DNA of 64,000 nt. Source: Acinetobacter larvae. Its GTDB lineage: Bacteria > Pseudomonadota > Gammaproteobacteria > Pseudomonadales > Moraxellaceae. Every line of letters begins with the position of its first letter. The stretch's first letter is position 1. The notes below the pieces were generated by a model. The model ran no database searches and was not told the origin of the DNA. It worked only from the letters and a program-made list of their open reading frames with translations. The position numbers and the translations under genes are program-made. The stretch lies in contig NZ_CP016895.1 in the NCBI RefSeq assembly GCF_001704115.1, positions 1,488,001 through 1,552,000 on the forward strand, read 5' to 3'. This document shows positions 54,830 through 63,971 of the stretch, one piece after another.

Positions 54830-55786
54830 CTATTCACTGCTGATGATCGATGCGGTTTGAGTCGCGGGGATGCTGTGTTTGATGTACTGCATTTTTTCGA
54901 TGAGTAAGCTCATCATCATTTGCGCAACGCGCGAAATTTGTCGTTTTGGTGCAGTGCATAAGGCGAGAGTGAGGGGGGGTAAACCAGGCTCTATAATGGG
55001 CTGAAAGATAAAATCTCCACTGATTATCCATGGATAAACATCTAGATAACTTAGGATGGCGATGCCGTAGTTTTGTTTTAATAATGCAATCATCATTCTA
55101 ATGTCATTACATTGTAAGCTATGTCTAGGCTGGAAACGATGCTTTTTATACCATGCATCGATTTGTGCATGCACCGTCAGTGCGGCTGTGGCAAGTAAAT
55201 GGCTCTGTTCTAAGGTATCGGCAAAGCGAATCTTCTTGTGCTGTGCCAAGACATGTTGCTTAGGAATGACAAAGCCCAACGGAACTTCAATAAAATAATC
55301 GACTTTTAAATGTTGTTGCTGTTGCGGGTTTAAAATCAGACCGAAATCGATATCATTCTGCATCACCATCTGTGCGATGCGTTCACTCTCTAGAATATGA
55401 ACATTAAAATTGATCCAAGGATAATGCTGCCGAAAATGCAGCAGTGCTTGATGACAAAAGTCTTCACTGAGTGCTGAAATTAAGCCCCAATTGACCTGAC
55501 CGCGCTGTAGCCCTTGAATTTCATGGAAACGATTTTGTGTCTGTTGAAAGTCTTTTTGCCAACGTAATAAATCAGCGTAGAGTAACTCACCGGCCAAGGT
55601 CAATTTCAAGCCACTGGGCAAACGCTCAAATAAGGGAATCCCCAGTTGTGTTTCTGCCAAAACAATTTGTCGATGCACGGCAGATACCGATATATAGCAC
55701 TGTTCAGCGGCTTTACGTAAATTCCCTGTTTGTGCGACAGCAATAAAATAGTCGGAAAATCGTGAGAAAGGCAGATGGAGTGACAT
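54830..55786 (-). CDS. LysR-family transcriptional regulator
   Basis: I start at ATG 55786 (MSLHLPFSRFSDYFIAVAQ), giving 318 residues. The winged helix (NLRKAAEQCYISVSAVHRQI) and the effector domain of periplasmic-binding fold are both visible. It sits between puuE, with which it is nearly contiguous and co-directional, and the divergent Rieske oxygenase gene. It is the natural candidate to control this island in response to a purine-derived ligand. Confidence 0.9.
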   Translation of the reverse strand: MSLHLPFSRFSDYFIAVAQTGNLRKAAEQCYISVSAVHRQIVLAETQLGIPLFERLPSGLKLTLAGELLYADLLRWQKDFQQTQNRFHEIQGLQRGQVNWGLISALSEDFCHQALLHFRQHYPWINFNVHILESERIAQMVMQNDIDFGLILNPQQQQHLKVDYFIEVPLGFVIPKQHVLAQHKKIRFADTLEQSHLLATAALTVHAQIDAWYKKHRFQPRHSLQCNDIRMMIALLKQNYGIAILSYLDVYPWIISGDFIFQPIIEPGLPPLTLALCTAPKRQISRVAQMMMSLLIEKMQYIKHSIPATQTASIISSE

Positions 55787-56026
55787 CGTGATGGCTACAA
55801 CATAGAGGCTAGAGCTTTGTTTAAGCAATAATCAAACCAAGTTGTACTGATTTTTAGAATGCCTCGTAGCAATCATTGTAATAGACGATACGCGTTGAAT
55901 CTTTCACAATTTTTTCGAAGTCTTACATCATCTAAGTCATACACCATCAAAGCGCTGATCAGCTTCATGCACGATGGTATTCGATGTTGTATGTAATCGA
56001 TCAAAATGAACCGTGGAGAATAAGCG

Positions 56027-57082
56027 ATGAATGCTATTCCGATATTGAATATGCCCAGCAAACCCGATAGTAGCCAATTTGACAACCAAGACTGGGAGAT
56101 TTTGGCACAGCATTGGTATCCTGTGGCACGAATTGAAGACGTATCAACTCAGCCACAACAAGTTAAGTTATTGGATGTGAAAATGGCTGTGTATCAAACA
56201 GCAGCAGGTGAGATTCATTTGGTGCGGGATATGTGTCCGCATCGTGGCGTCCCCTTAAGCAAAGGCTGGGTCGAAGGTGAGCAGTTGATTTGTCCTTATC
56301 ATGGTTTACATTTTAATGGTGCAGGAAAGTGTATCAAGATTCCAGCACAGCCCGAGCTTAAAAAAATATCGGAACGTTTTTCGTTGCTGTGTTTTCCTGT
56401 GCTATTGCGTTATGGCTTAGTCTGGACCAGTCTTTTAGCACGTGATGTAGACAATGCCGTCTTGCCATATATGCCAACATGGCAACAACCAGATCAACAA
56501 AGTATTTTGCCACCTTATGTCGATATTGCCGGTTCTAGTGGACGTCAGCTAGAAGGATTTATTGATGTTGCGCATTTTGCTTGGGTACATCACCAAGCCT
56601 TTGCTGACCGCAATAATGCTGTTGTGCCACAATATCTCGCTCAGCGCACCGACTATGGTTTGCATAGCGAATATATCAGCACGGTCAGTAATTATCCGCA
56701 TGGCTTACAACATTTGGCGCCAGCAGATTTTTTATGGAAACGGGTATTTGATGTTTACCCGCCATTTTCAGCATTATTGTCGATAGACTTTCCAAATGGC
56801 GGACAATTAAATATTTTAAATGCTTGTTGTCCAACATCACATCGTCAAACCAGACTCTTTTCTCCTCTAACGCGTAATTTTGATACCACGGGTGATATAC
56901 AAGCGGTATATGATTTTAATGCGCAAATTTTTGCAGAGGATCAGCACATGGTGGAGAGTCAACGACCAGAGGATTTACCGCTAGATTTAACCATGGAAGC
57001 ACATTTTGCAGCAGATCGTTCATCTGCATTGTATCGGCAGATATTGGCAGAATGGGGCTTAAGCAAACGTTATACAGTGTAG
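56027..57082 (+). CDS. Rieske [2Fe-2S] aromatic-ring oxygenase alpha-subunit-like protein (VanA/HpxD-like)
   Basis: A 351-residue oxygenase. The Rieske cluster ligands are C70, H72, C89 and H92 (CPHRG and CPYHG). The mononuclear iron site is in GFIDVAHFAWVHHQAF near 180 with a distal Asp/Glu. The closest functional precedent near urate genes is HpxD of Klebsiella, one part of a two-component Rieske system for hypoxanthine oxidation. No reductase partner is encoded in the window. The gene is divergent from the LysR regulator and starts with a GGAG ribosome site. Hypoxanthine as substrate is a guess from context. Confidence 0.85.
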   Translation: MNAIPILNMPSKPDSSQFDNQDWEILAQHWYPVARIEDVSTQPQQVKLLDVKMAVYQTAAGEIHLVRDMCPHRGVPLSKGWVEGEQLICPYHGLHFNGAGKCIKIPAQPELKKISERFSLLCFPVLLRYGLVWTSLLARDVDNAVLPYMPTWQQPDQQSILPPYVDIAGSSGRQLEGFIDVAHFAWVHHQAFADRNNAVVPQYLAQRTDYGLHSEYISTVSNYPHGLQHLAPADFLWKRVFDVYPPFSALLSIDFPNGGQLNILNACCPTSHRQTRLFSPLTRNFDTTGDIQAVYDFNAQIFAEDQHMVESQRPEDLPLDLTMEAHFAADRSSALYRQILAEWGLSKRYTV

Positions 57083-57242
57083 ATTTTAACTTTCCTGTAC
57101 GGTTGCTTTAAAATCATAAAATAATTGGCTGGATTTCATTGTTATCACCACTTTAAGATATTAATGTGTTACAACATAGCGTATTGCGAGATTAATAACA
57201 GTAAATATAAAACGGAACATCATAATAGGGGGGGACCAGATT

Positions 57243-57494
57243 ATGATTATTCATTATCGCTGTGCATGTTGTAATAAGGCTGTAACGCGCTCAGACAAGT
57301 GCTGCCCTTATTGTGGTTCTCAATATATTCAGAGTTCTATTCATTTATGGGTATTTGGTTTGATTGCTTGTTTGGTCGCAGTATTGGTCATACAGCTTTA
57401 TCATGGCTATAAAGCACAACAAAATGATATACCAACAGCACCGAGTTTGCTGGATGTGCTCAAAGACAAAGCGCATCCAGCTGAATCTCGATAA
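57243..57494 (+). CDS. Small zinc-ribbon membrane protein, hypothetical
   Basis: An 83-residue protein with two CxxC-type pairs (CACC and CPYC, YRCACCNKAVTRSDKCCPYCG), a zinc ribbon, followed by one membrane helix (WVFGLIACLVAVLVIQL) and a short polar tail. The ribosome site lies in GGGGGG just before the ATG. Function unknown. Confidence 0.75.
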   Translation: MIIHYRCACCNKAVTRSDKCCPYCGSQYIQSSIHLWVFGLIACLVAVLVIQLYHGYKAQQNDIPTAPSLLDVLKDKAHPAESR

Positions 57495-57524
57495 GAAGAT
57501 TTCAAGGCGCAACATGTATGTGTT

Positions 57525-57555
57525 AAAAAGCCCAAGTCTGAGGCTTGGGCTTTTT
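57525..57555. terminator. Bidirectional terminator between zinc-ribbon gene and metK
   Basis: AAAAAGCCCAAG and CTTGGGCTTTTT with a 7-base loop, between convergent genes. Confidence 0.94.
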
Positions 57556-57592
57556 GTTTGGGATTTGCTTGCAGCTGTAGATAAAGTGCTGT

Positions 57593-58762
57593 TTAAGCCA
57601 AGTTGACAGATGCTTTTAATGCGTCAACTTTATCTGTTTTTTCCCAAGTAAAGGCGTGATCACTGCCTTGACGACCAAAGTGACCATAAGCAGCAGTTTG
57701 TTTATACATCGGTTGTAATAGATCAAGCATACGCGTAATGCCATATGGACGTAGATCAAAATGCTCACGGATCAACTGAATAATCAGCTCATCAGATACT
57801 TTACCGGTATTGAATGTATTAATGGAGATAGAGGTTGGCTCCGCAACACCAATTGCATAAGACACTTGGATTTCACATTTATCTGCCAGACCGGCAGCCA
57901 CAATATTTTTTGCGACATAGCGACCAGCATAAGCAGCAGAGCGGTCAACTTTGGATGGATCTTTACCCGAGAATGCACCACCGCCGTGTCTTGCCATACC
58001 ACCATAGGTATCGACAATAATTTTACGACCCGTTAAACCACAGTCACCAACAGGACCACCAATAACAAATAAGCCCGTCGGGTTAATGTGGAATTTAGTC
58101 GCAGTGTGGAACATTTCTGTTGGGATAATCGGTTTGATGATTTCTTCAATCACTGCTTCTTTGAGCATTGCTTGAGAAATCTCAGGGTCATGTTGTGTCG
58201 ATAAGACGACAGCATCTAAACGGACCGGTTTGCCATTTTCATAGGCAAAGGTGACTTGGCTCTTGGCATCTGGACGTAACCACGGAAGTTGACCATTACG
58301 ACGAAGCTCCGCTTGTTTTTCCATCAAACGGTGAGCATATGAGATCGGTGCTGGCATGAGCACATCGGTTTCACGGCTAGCATAACCAAACATTAAGCCT
58401 TGGTCACCTGCACCTTGATCTTCTGGTTTTAGTCGATCCACGCCCTGAGCAATTTCAGGAGATTGTTTGCCTAACATGTTGATAATGGCACATGTTGATC
58501 CATCAAAACCCAAATCGGTATGATGATAACCAATCCCATTCACAGTCGTTCTGACGACAGCTTCAAAGTCGATATTGGCAGTGGTTGAAATTTCACCTGC
58601 AAGTACTACGGCGCCTGTCTTTACTAACGTTTCACAAGCCACCCGAGCATATGGGTCTTCTTTTAAGATTGCATCCAAAATCGCATCACTGATTTGATCA
58701 GCCATTTTATCAGGATGGCCTTCGCTTACAGATTCCGAAGTAAATACGGCGTACTCACGCAT
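57593..58762 (-). CDS. metK: S-adenosylmethionine synthase
   Basis: A 389-residue MetK. It has [21 protein letters not shown] at the N-terminus, [12 protein letters not shown] near 118 and [19 protein letters not shown] near 260. It makes SAM from methionine and ATP. About 240 bp upstream to the next gene hold no recognisable SAM riboswitch. Confidence 0.98.
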   Translation of the reverse strand: MREYAVFTSESVSEGHPDKMADQISDAILDAILKEDPYARVACETLVKTGAVVLAGEISTTANIDFEAVVRTTVNGIGYHHTDLGFDGSTCAIINMLGKQSPEIAQGVDRLKPEDQGAGDQGLMFGYASRETDVLMPAPISYAHRLMEKQAELRRNGQLPWLRPDAKSQVTFAYENGKPVRLDAVVLSTQHDPEISQAMLKEAVIEEIIKPIIPTEMFHTATKFHINPTGLFVIGGPVGDCGLTGRKIIVDTYGGMARHGGGAFSGKDPSKVDRSAAYAGRYVAKNIVAAGLADKCEIQVSYAIGVAEPTSISINTFNTGKVSDELIIQLIREHFDLRPYGITRMLDLLQPMYKQTAAYGHFGRQGSDHAFTWEKTDKVDALKASVNLA

Positions 58763-59002
58763 GTAGGTCCTATCACAGTTTACTTATAAAGACGCATTAT
58801 GTTACCTCGACTTAAGCATTAGGACTAGCTTAACCTGAACAATTTAGATGAATTTATTTCAATTGAATATTTTTTGTTGTATAGATCTGCGCAACATCTA
58901 TACAAAGTACTAAGAATTTGGGGGCTTTCATTGAATAATATAACTTTTTCTCTAAATGCTTGCCCAAATTCAATTGCTTATTTAGTAATCAATATTGAGC
59001 TT

Positions 59003-59491
59003 TTATAAAGCTTTTAACATACGTATTTCACAGGCATGGCTATGACCTGTTTCACCACGTGGTTGATCTAGCTGCTCAAAACCAAGTTTTTCATATAGCC
59101 CGACAGCTTGGCTTAAATTTTTTGTGGTTTCTAAATAACAACCACTAAAGCCATGTTGTTGAGCAAAGTCAAAGCAATGTTGCAAGATTTTCTTAGCAAA
59201 ACCATGACCACGTAATGCGGAGAGAAAATACATTTTTTGAATTTCAAGTAAACTGTTGTCGCCTTGTAATGCTGCGCATCCACCACCGCCATAGATTTGA
59301 TCGTGCACATCGACAACCACCCAGTATTGCGCATGTTCTTGATTATAAAAATGATATAAATCATCTAAAACTGCATCGGCGACTGCAAAGCCAGACGCTG
59401 CGGCTAAACCAAACTCTTGAGAAACTTGACGAATAATTTGGGCAATGGCTGCATTATCCTGCGCTTTGATCAGTCGGAGAGAATAGCTCAT
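59003..59491 (-). CDS. GNAT-family N-acetyltransferase
   Basis: A 162-residue GNAT. The acetyl-CoA motif region is LSALRGHGFAKKILQHCF (about 92-109), with the strand LLEIQKMYFL preceding it and the C-terminal FEQLDQPRG segment. The order of elements matches the family. The substrate is unknown. Confidence 0.9.
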   Translation of the reverse strand: MSYSLRLIKAQDNAAIAQIIRQVSQEFGLAAASGFAVADAVLDDLYHFYNQEHAQYWVVVDVHDQIYGGGGCAALQGDNSLLEIQKMYFLSALRGHGFAKKILQHCFDFAQQHGFSGCYLETTKNLSQAVGLYEKLGFEQLDQPRGETGHSHACEIRMLKAL

Positions 59492-59760
59492 CGGTCATAC
59501 ACCATTAAAAAAACAGCTTTAGATTTATAACAAAAAAATCGGATTTTTAAGCATATTTTAGAAAAAATATTGCAAGATATGCTTGTCTCACTACCATGTT
59601 GAGGGAATGGCGTGTTGGACGTGTTGAGGTCGGGGCATTGGGCTCTATGCGAAAGCCGATTTGGTCGACGGGCTTTCGCTCATGTTGTGAGATGTTATGA
59701 AGAAGCGAAGTTATTGAAGGTTTTAGAGTTCAGTTGTTACTTCGCGATTGCCCTCAGAAG

Positions 59761-59793
59761 AAAAGTCTTGCTCATTTACGGAATAATGAGCAA
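59761..59793 (-). terminator. Probable terminator of ABC1 kinase gene
   Basis: TTGCTCATT and AATGAGCAA form a 9-bp stem followed, on the minus strand, by a short T-run (complement of AAAAGTC). It lies about 85 bp past the stop codon at 59877. Confidence 0.6.
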
Positions 59794-59815
59794 GTCAAAA
59801 ATGAGGCAATCAATA

Positions 59816-59890
59816 ATTAAGAAACAAATGATTAAGAAACAAGTGATTAGGAAACAAGCAGTTAAGAAATAAGCGGTTAAGAAATAAATG
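59816..59890. repeat. 15-bp tandem repeat (5 copies) overlapping the end of the ABC1 kinase gene
   Basis: Units of the type ATTAAGAAACAAATG repeat five times with small changes. The last unit contains the kinase's own final codons and stop on the minus strand, so the array looks like repeated copies of the gene's 3' end. Confidence 0.93.
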
Positions 59891-61259
59891 GTGTGATCAT
59901 GCGCCGGACATTGGTTTTTGCATCAATCACGGTCATGAAGGTGTAGGCACCGATAAACTTACGACTAATAAACATAAACTCTTTGGGGGGCACACTGAAA
60001 TAACGTGACGCCATCGATTTTGATGCACGTTGGATCACGCGATGATGCAAATGACTTTTTTTCCAGTCATAACGGTTATGTTCATCCATTACATCTGCGG
60101 GTAAATCAGGATTATTACTTGGGCAACTAAATGCCTCAGTAGCAAGTAAAAACACCTTGGCCATATCTGGTTTAATATGGTCAGGCATCGCATCAAAGAA
60201 GCTAAAACCAGTCATCGCGTTGACCATATCTGCTAAGTTATGTGCATAACCCGCAACGATCAGCTTTTTTGCGACACTGAGTAATTGTTGATCAAATTGT
60301 CGTATCGCGCCAAAATCAAGTAGCACAATACGATCTGGTTGGTCGCTACCATTGCCTAAGCGAACCAGATAATTTCCAAAGTTTGGATCAGTCTGCATCT
60401 CACCCCATTCAAAAATTTCCCGTACCGCAATTTCTAATGACGCTTCACCAAGTAGGTTGCGACGTTGCTGAGGCAGTGACAGCATTACTGGACTGTTAAT
60501 CGGAACCCCATGTTCATAGGTCATACATAAAACTTGCGCTGAACAATAGTCATCAACAATACGGGGCACGATATAACGCGGGTCATGCGCCAAACGCTCA
60601 GCAAAACGTTGTGTTGTTGCGGCTTCAACCGCGTAGTCTACCTCGCGATGCATCATTTCGCGGACTTCTTCAAACCATTGGTCAAACTCACGGGTTTGCG
60701 GCACCATGCGGGTGAGTTTTAACATGTTTTTAAAGAGGTTCATATCCGAGTCAATGGCATCAGCGACACCCGGATATTGTATTTTTAAAACGAGTTCTAG
60801 ATTGTCCGATATCCGTCGAGCACGATGCACTTGTGCCAGAGAGGCTGTGCCTATGGGTTCAGGATCTACAATAAGATCATTTAGACGATCGCCCAATTGA
60901 GCACGTAAATGTGGTTCAATTGCAGACCATGCTAAGGCAACAGTTTGATTGTTTAAGGTATTGAGCGCTTGGGTGATTTCTTCTGGTAAAAAATGCTCAC
61001 CATACAGTGCCATCATTTGACCAATTTTTACGATAGAACCTTTGAGTTTACCGATTTCGGAGACCAAATAATCAGCCTGTTCTTTCATGGCTTTTTTGCG
61101 CTTTTTGTCTTTATCTTCATCGCTCAGAAAGAGTGATGTGGCATTGGAGGCAGCCCATCGTGTTCCTGCCAGTAAAGATGCTTTAGCAATCGATAAGCGT
61201 CGGTCAATAGAAGAGGTTTTTAACTGTTTTAGCTTATCGTCCCGATCTGACATGAACAA
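59877..61259 (-). CDS. ABC1/AarF (UbiB-family) atypical kinase
   Basis: A 460-residue protein of the ABC1 family. It has the hallmark KxGQ motif (IVKIGQMMALYGEHFLPEE), the A-rich nucleotide loop region EPIGTASLAQVHRA, VLKIQYPGVADAIDSDM, and the kinase catalytic motifs (QTDPNFGNYLV, VLLDFGAIRQ). Relatives support ubiquinone synthesis or lipid transport. This is not the canonical ubiB, as no ubiE/ubiJ neighbours are present. The third codon ATG is an alternative start. Confidence 0.92.
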   Translation of the reverse strand: MFMSDRDDKLKQLKTSSIDRRLSIAKASLLAGTRWAASNATSLFLSDEDKDKKRKKAMKEQADYLVSEIGKLKGSIVKIGQMMALYGEHFLPEEITQALNTLNNQTVALAWSAIEPHLRAQLGDRLNDLIVDPEPIGTASLAQVHRARRISDNLELVLKIQYPGVADAIDSDMNLFKNMLKLTRMVPQTREFDQWFEEVREMMHREVDYAVEAATTQRFAERLAHDPRYIVPRIVDDYCSAQVLCMTYEHGVPINSPVMLSLPQQRRNLLGEASLEIAVREIFEWGEMQTDPNFGNYLVRLGNGSDQPDRIVLLDFGAIRQFDQQLLSVAKKLIVAGYAHNLADMVNAMTGFSFFDAMPDHIKPDMAKVFLLATEAFSCPSNNPDLPADVMDEHNRYDWKKSHLHHRVIQRASKSMASRYFSVPPKEFMFISRKFIGAYTFMTVIDAKTNVRRMITPFIS

Positions 61260-61932
61260 TAAATCCTATAGGCTAGTGGGATCAAAAATCTTAACGAAAC
61301 GCGCATTAAGCTAAATATAACATAATGCTATAACGGTTCGTCCCTAATCTTGTTGAAAGCAAGTCTTCGCTGATGACTATAAGATTTACCAAGAAAAATT
61401 TGGTGTTTATCTTGCCTGTTGCGTTGCATTATGCCGATAAGCACAAAAATTGCATATCAATATAATATTTAATTAGTTTAGCAATTCTCATACCTACTGC
61501 CAAGCCAAGTCATCGTGTAAATCATGAGCATAACCGTGTAATGTGAAGGATAGAGGATCAGGCATTATGCCAACCTTGCAGAATATCTGCTCAATGCGCT
61601 TATTGGTCTAGCGAATTTCTAGCCTTCTCGGGAGATAACATAGCCTTTTGAATATTCAGTACAGCATAGTTTTTGTCCATTATCGTGTATGTTGTTAATC
61701 GGCAGGCTTTTTAGCGTATCATGTAAATCATCAATGCATTACTTTTGCTGCGAGTTTACTCGCTCTGGTATGCGAAGAAAACTTAGCCAATAACTGTTAT
61801 TATTGCGCGATGAGAGCGCCGTACATTAAGCTGTTTGGAAAACTTATTTAAAAGTTTAAGGGTTTAAGGGTTTAAATAATATGTGTTTTTAGGGTGTTGA
61901 TATGTATCCATGTAAGCTAGAGAAAAAATAAA
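61260..61932. other. Large intergenic region between ABC1 kinase and YdjM-like genes
   Basis: About 670 bp with no credible gene on either strand. Near the right end, at 61854-61875, GTTTAAGG is repeated about 2.8 times. It lies 58 bp before the next gene. Confidence 0.5.
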
Positions 61933-62442
61933 ATGTTTATTGCTCATTTACCCTCAGGTTATATTTTAGCAAAAGTTTTAAATCAAAAATTGCAGCAAAA
62001 TAAAATCAGTAAAACAGTTTTTTTTACCAGTATTATGCTTGGATCAGTTTTTCCAGATATTGATCTTTTTTATTTTTACTTTTTTGATGGTAGATCTGTG
62101 CATCATCATAAATATTTTTTACATTGGTTCTCTTTGTGGCTTATCATTTTTTTCATATCGTATTTGTATTATAAATTTTCGAAGCACTTTGCAAAGTATG
62201 CTTATATCGTGCTGTTATTTTCGAGCGCTGCGCTTCTGCATATCTGTTTGGATACCTTTGTTGGAGATGTTTGGTTATTTGCGCCATTTATCGATAAATC
62301 ATATGTTTTTTTTGAAGTAACGCCACGCTATCAACCGTGGTGGTTAAATTTTATTTTCCACTGGTCTTTTTTGGTCGAGCTGATGATTTGTAGTATGGCC
62401 ATTTTCCTTTATTTTAAAAATAAAGTGCAGACTAAACCATAA
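61933..62442 (+). CDS. YdjM-like membrane-bound metal-dependent hydrolase family protein
   Basis: A 169-residue protein of the DUF457/YdjM family. It opens MFIAHLPSGYILA, carries GSVFPDIDLFYF and HHHKYFLHWFSLW (the conserved histidine and aspartate cluster), and HICLDTFVGDVWLFAP. There are about four membrane helices. YdjM belongs to the LexA regulon in E. coli. The reaction is not known. Confidence 0.85.
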   Translation: MFIAHLPSGYILAKVLNQKLQQNKISKTVFFTSIMLGSVFPDIDLFYFYFFDGRSVHHHKYFLHWFSLWLIIFFISYLYYKFSKHFAKYAYIVLLFSSAALLHICLDTFVGDVWLFAPFIDKSYVFFEVTPRYQPWWLNFIFHWSFLVELMICSMAIFLYFKNKVQTKP

Positions 62443-62549
62443 GCCGCCTATACGCGCAATAAACCAATCTGCAGTAAACCAATCTTAAGTTAATATCCGG
62501 ACCAGAAAGCATGAGTCGTGACAGATTTCAAAGCATTATGATCATTAAA

Positions 62550-62624
62550 TCATTGGGGTAATTTTTCCAAAGGCATTTGCCAATCTAATGCTTTTCTTGG
62601 TCACGTATTTAACAACCTCGCGAC
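62550..62624 (-). mobile_element. Degenerate 3' end of an IS30-family transposase gene
   Basis: On the minus strand this 75-bp stretch reads VARLLNT-stop-PRKALDWQMPLEKL plus PQ and a stop. This matches the conserved C-terminal NTRPRK(A/T)L(D/G)W...P pattern of IS30-type transposases, with TGA where CGA (Arg) is expected. No terminal inverted repeats and no 5' part were seen. It lies in an otherwise gene-free gap of 340 bp (62443-62782). Confidence 0.6.
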
Positions 62625-62782
62625 GGGGGTTAAAACCGTTCTGGTCTGCCTGATTTAAGCAAAAATAAACAAATTTTTAGCTGTACAATGGGGTGTATAA
62701 TTCGTTTATAAATAGCTGTATGGCTTAATTTATACTACATGCTAGAAGTCTGGTTATCTCGTTTTAAGCTTAAATAATAGGT

Positions 62783-63550
62783 ATGCCTATGAAAGATTTA
62801 TGCTTCAAAGATTATTTTTCTAAAAATGCTGTGGGTTATGCGCTGTATCGCCCAAGTTATCCCACTGATCTTATAAATAAATTGGCGAATTTGTGTTCTT
62901 CACATCAACGTGTCTTAGATTGCGCCTGTGGTACAGGACAACTTTCGGTTCTTTTAGCCGAAAGATTTAACGAGGTGATTGCGACAGATGCAAGTGCAGC
63001 ACAAATTGAACAGGCAGAAAGCAAGGCAGGGGTTCTTTATAAAGTAGCAGGTGCAGAAGAGAGTGGGCTAGCGGATCAATCTGTTGATTTAATTACGGTT
63101 GCACAAGCTGCACATTGGCTTGATTTAGATGCGTTCTATCATGAGGTACAGCGCGTGGCGCGTCCCAATGCGGTTATTGCCTTAATAAGTTATGGGATTT
63201 TACATGTAGATGGTGCAGAGGATAGCGCGCTGCAACAATTTTATTATCAAACAATCAGTGAATACTGGCCCATAGAGAGGAAGCATGTGGAAGATGGGTA
63301 TCAAAGTTTATATTTTCCCTTTGCCGAAATAACTGTTCCTCCCATCAATATGTATGCTTATTGGGATCTCGAAGAATTGATTGGATATTTAAAGACCTGG
63401 TCTGCTGTTCATCGTGCACAAGAAGTACTTGGATATAATCCAGTAGATCAGTTGCAAGACAAATTACGCCGCCAATGGGGAAATGCTAAAACGAAGAAAA
63501 AAATTACTTGGCCACTCACAATTCGAGCCGGCAGCGTAAATATCATATGA
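62783..63550 (+). CDS. Class I SAM-dependent methyltransferase
   Basis: A 255-residue methyltransferase with SAM motif I VLDCACGTGQLSVLLA, motif II ATDASAAQIEQA and motif III VDLITVAQAAHWLDL. The AQAAHW and YRPSYP segments place it with the UbiE/TAM-like class of small-molecule methyltransferases. The substrate is unknown. The second ATG (MKDLCF) may be the real start. Confidence 0.88.
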   Translation: MPMKDLCFKDYFSKNAVGYALYRPSYPTDLINKLANLCSSHQRVLDCACGTGQLSVLLAERFNEVIATDASAAQIEQAESKAGVLYKVAGAEESGLADQSVDLITVAQAAHWLDLDAFYHEVQRVARPNAVIALISYGILHVDGAEDSALQQFYYQTISEYWPIERKHVEDGYQSLYFPFAEITVPPINMYAYWDLEELIGYLKTWSAVHRAQEVLGYNPVDQLQDKLRRQWGNAKTKKKITWPLTIRAGSVNII

Positions 63551-63665
63551 TGGAATGATATTAAACCGTATTTAAAGCTTTAGCATATCGGGTGAGGATT
63601 TTATTATTGCAGCAGAATTGATAATCAGGATATTGAGCAGGACTCTGTCGATTAGCTTTGCTGTG

Positions 63666-63971
63666 TTATAGGCGATATTGTACTTTAAGTGATTGTCTGA
63701 GCATTAGTTGCTGTTTATGATCTTGTATATAGTTAATGATCATATTTTTTACCGTATCATGTAAAAAGCCAAGCGCATATCCTTTGACAATAATAATGCT
63801 TGGTAGTGCAAAAAATAAGTATTTGGCGTCCTCAAGGCTTGGGGCTGCAAAAATAGATTGTTCGCGTAATAATTGCTGTAAAAAATTTTTTTCAATCAGG
63901 ACGTCTGGATTGGTTTCATCATGCCAATAGCGTTGGCGTATAGCCGCTAAATTATTATGTTTATAGCTCAT
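63666..63971 (-). CDS. Hypothetical protein
   Basis: A 101-residue reading frame (MSYKHNNLAAIRQRYWHDETNPD) with a mixed charged and hydrophobic composition and a hydrophobic stretch near residues 45-70 (YLFFALPSIIIVKGYALGF). I do not recognise a family. The composition is protein-like and the opposite strand has no better candidate, so I keep it as a modest call. Confidence 0.5.
   Translation of the reverse strand: MSYKHNNLAAIRQRYWHDETNPDVLIEKNFLQQLLREQSIFAAPSLEDAKYLFFALPSIIIVKGYALGFLHDTVKNMIINYIQDHKQQLMLRQSLKVQYRL

Noticed and set aside
59612..59872. 86-codon plus-strand frame ending in IKKQM/IKKQV-like repeats
   Set aside because: The repetitive tail is just the 15-bp array read as 5-residue units, and the rest has no domain or start signal.
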